Shown here piece after piece: positions 63,767 to 64,000 of a stretch of DNA of 64,000 nucleotides (positions are counted from its first letter, which is position 1; the number at the start of each line of letters is the position of its first letter). The stretch comes from Minisyncoccota bacterium. Its GTDB lineage: Bacteria > Verrucomicrobiota > Verrucomicrobiia > Methylacidiphilales > Verrucolacustridaceae. The position numbers were made by a program, and so were the translations under genes. The notes beneath the pieces are model-generated. The model worked only from the letters and a program-made list of their open reading frames with translations, did not search any database and had not been told where the DNA came from. The stretch is taken from the NCBI GenBank assembly GCA_030054195.1, contig JASGCJ010000001.1, forward strand, positions 30,159-94,158, read 5' to 3'.

Positions 63767-64000
63767 GCCTTCAGTTTCTGCAATACGGCTGTCGTCGAAC
63801 GACCTGGCGTCAACGGCAATACTTCAACTTTACCCCCGCCTCTCTTGACCACCCCCACTTCATCCTGATCCAACTGCTCCTCCCTATAATCTCCCCCTTT
63901 CACATAAATATCCGGTCCAACGCCCTCCAGAAATCTCGTCGCACGTTTCTCAGGAAAAATCACCACTGCATCCACACAGCCCAGGGCCGCCACCACTTCC
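63763..64000 (-). CDS. D-glycero-beta-D-manno-heptose 1-phosphate adenylyltransferase, C-terminal part (5' end outside window)
   Basis: The 79 visible residues match the C-terminus of RfaE2/HldE-type nucleotidyltransferases: VVAALGCVDAVVIFPEKRATRFLEGVGPDIYVKGGDY, with VKGGDY at the nucleotide-binding loop, and a closing TPGRSTT motif. The enzyme makes ADP-heptose for LPS core, upstream of HldD. Whether it is a stand-alone RfaE2 or the end of a two-domain HldE cannot be seen here. Confidence 0.87.
   Translation of the reverse strand, partial: EVVAALGCVDAVVIFPEKRATRFLEGVGPDIYVKGGDYREEQLDQDEVGVVKRGGGKVEVLPLTPGRSTTAVLQKLKA

Overview
The window is gene-dense bacterial chromosome of moderate GC. 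The organism is most likely a member of the Verrucomicrobiota. That rests on a PEP-CTERM protein, a TIGR03790-type protein, a methylation-motif pseudopilin, a bactofilin and several secreted or coiled-coil proteins that I do not recognise from well-studied phyla. Gram-negative envelope genes (heptose enzymes, a PagL-like deacylase, uppP) agree with this. The phylum is an inference. I see no IS element, prophage or CRISPR array.

Layout. 1-2207: 3' end of pnp, a peroxiredoxin and a thioredoxin-fold lipid-free secreted protein. 2230-9165, minus strand: a DciA-like protein, a UMF1/Atg22-type transporter, a DUF971 protein, a three-domain LMW-phosphatase/RpiB-like/serine hydroxymethyltransferase fusion, an S41-like pseudoprotease and purD. 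9266-18893, plus strand: a stand-alone nitric oxide synthase oxygenase, a DUF3108 protein, tsaB, alr, two membrane proteins of unknown role, then the phoH-pgpH-ybeY cluster. 18929-23844: a secreted protein, an OGG1-like glycosylase, a CPA2 antiporter, an IscA/ErpA-type protein and a membrane protein. 23895-29295: a five-gene peptide ABC importer with overlapping reading frames. 29420-33229: tRNA-Leu, then an ArsR-methyltransferase fusion divergent from metK-ahcY (the SAM cycle). 33226-44096: MidA-like methyltransferase, recN, a PhnP-like hydrolase, a TIGR03790 protein, hrpB, hldD and a PagL-like protein. 44219-48756: an attEFGH-like ABC/AttH operon behind a promoter that contains a 17-bp palindrome. 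48758-50726: a PEP-CTERM choice-of-anchor-M protein and a pseudopilin, divergent from a Fur-family regulator across two matching palindromes. 50734-56689: uppP, a glycine-rich RRM protein with a structured leader, a sigma-70 factor, an EgtD-like methyltransferase, a class III adenylate cyclase and a bactofilin. 56686-64000: a beta-CASP exonuclease, uvrC, dsbD, purE-purK, tRNA-Gln, purN and the 3' end of a heptose-1-phosphate adenylyltransferase gene.

How the genes work together. Purine synthesis is spread over purD, purE, purK and purN, with a one-carbon donor enzyme (SHMT) nearby. The SAM cycle (metK, ahcY) sits beside its likely regulator, and two further methyltransferase-like genes lie in the window. 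Heptose and lipid A genes (hldD, PagL-like, the adenylyltransferase), uppP and alr serve the envelope. DNA maintenance is represented by OGG1-like, recN, hrpB, uvrC and the beta-CASP protein.

The best candidates for undescribed biology are: (1) the phosphatase/RpiB/SHMT fusion coupled to an S41 pseudoprotease; (2) the Fur-family regulator facing a pseudopilin and a surface protein over two ATGCGA-N4-TCGCAT-like sites three helical turns apart, embedded in back-to-back promoters; (3) the palindrome-controlled attEFGH-like operon, whose last ten codons are repeated downstream with only synonymous changes; (4) the free-standing NOS. Across the whole window the plus strand is C-rich whichever way genes run, strongly enough to shape protein composition.
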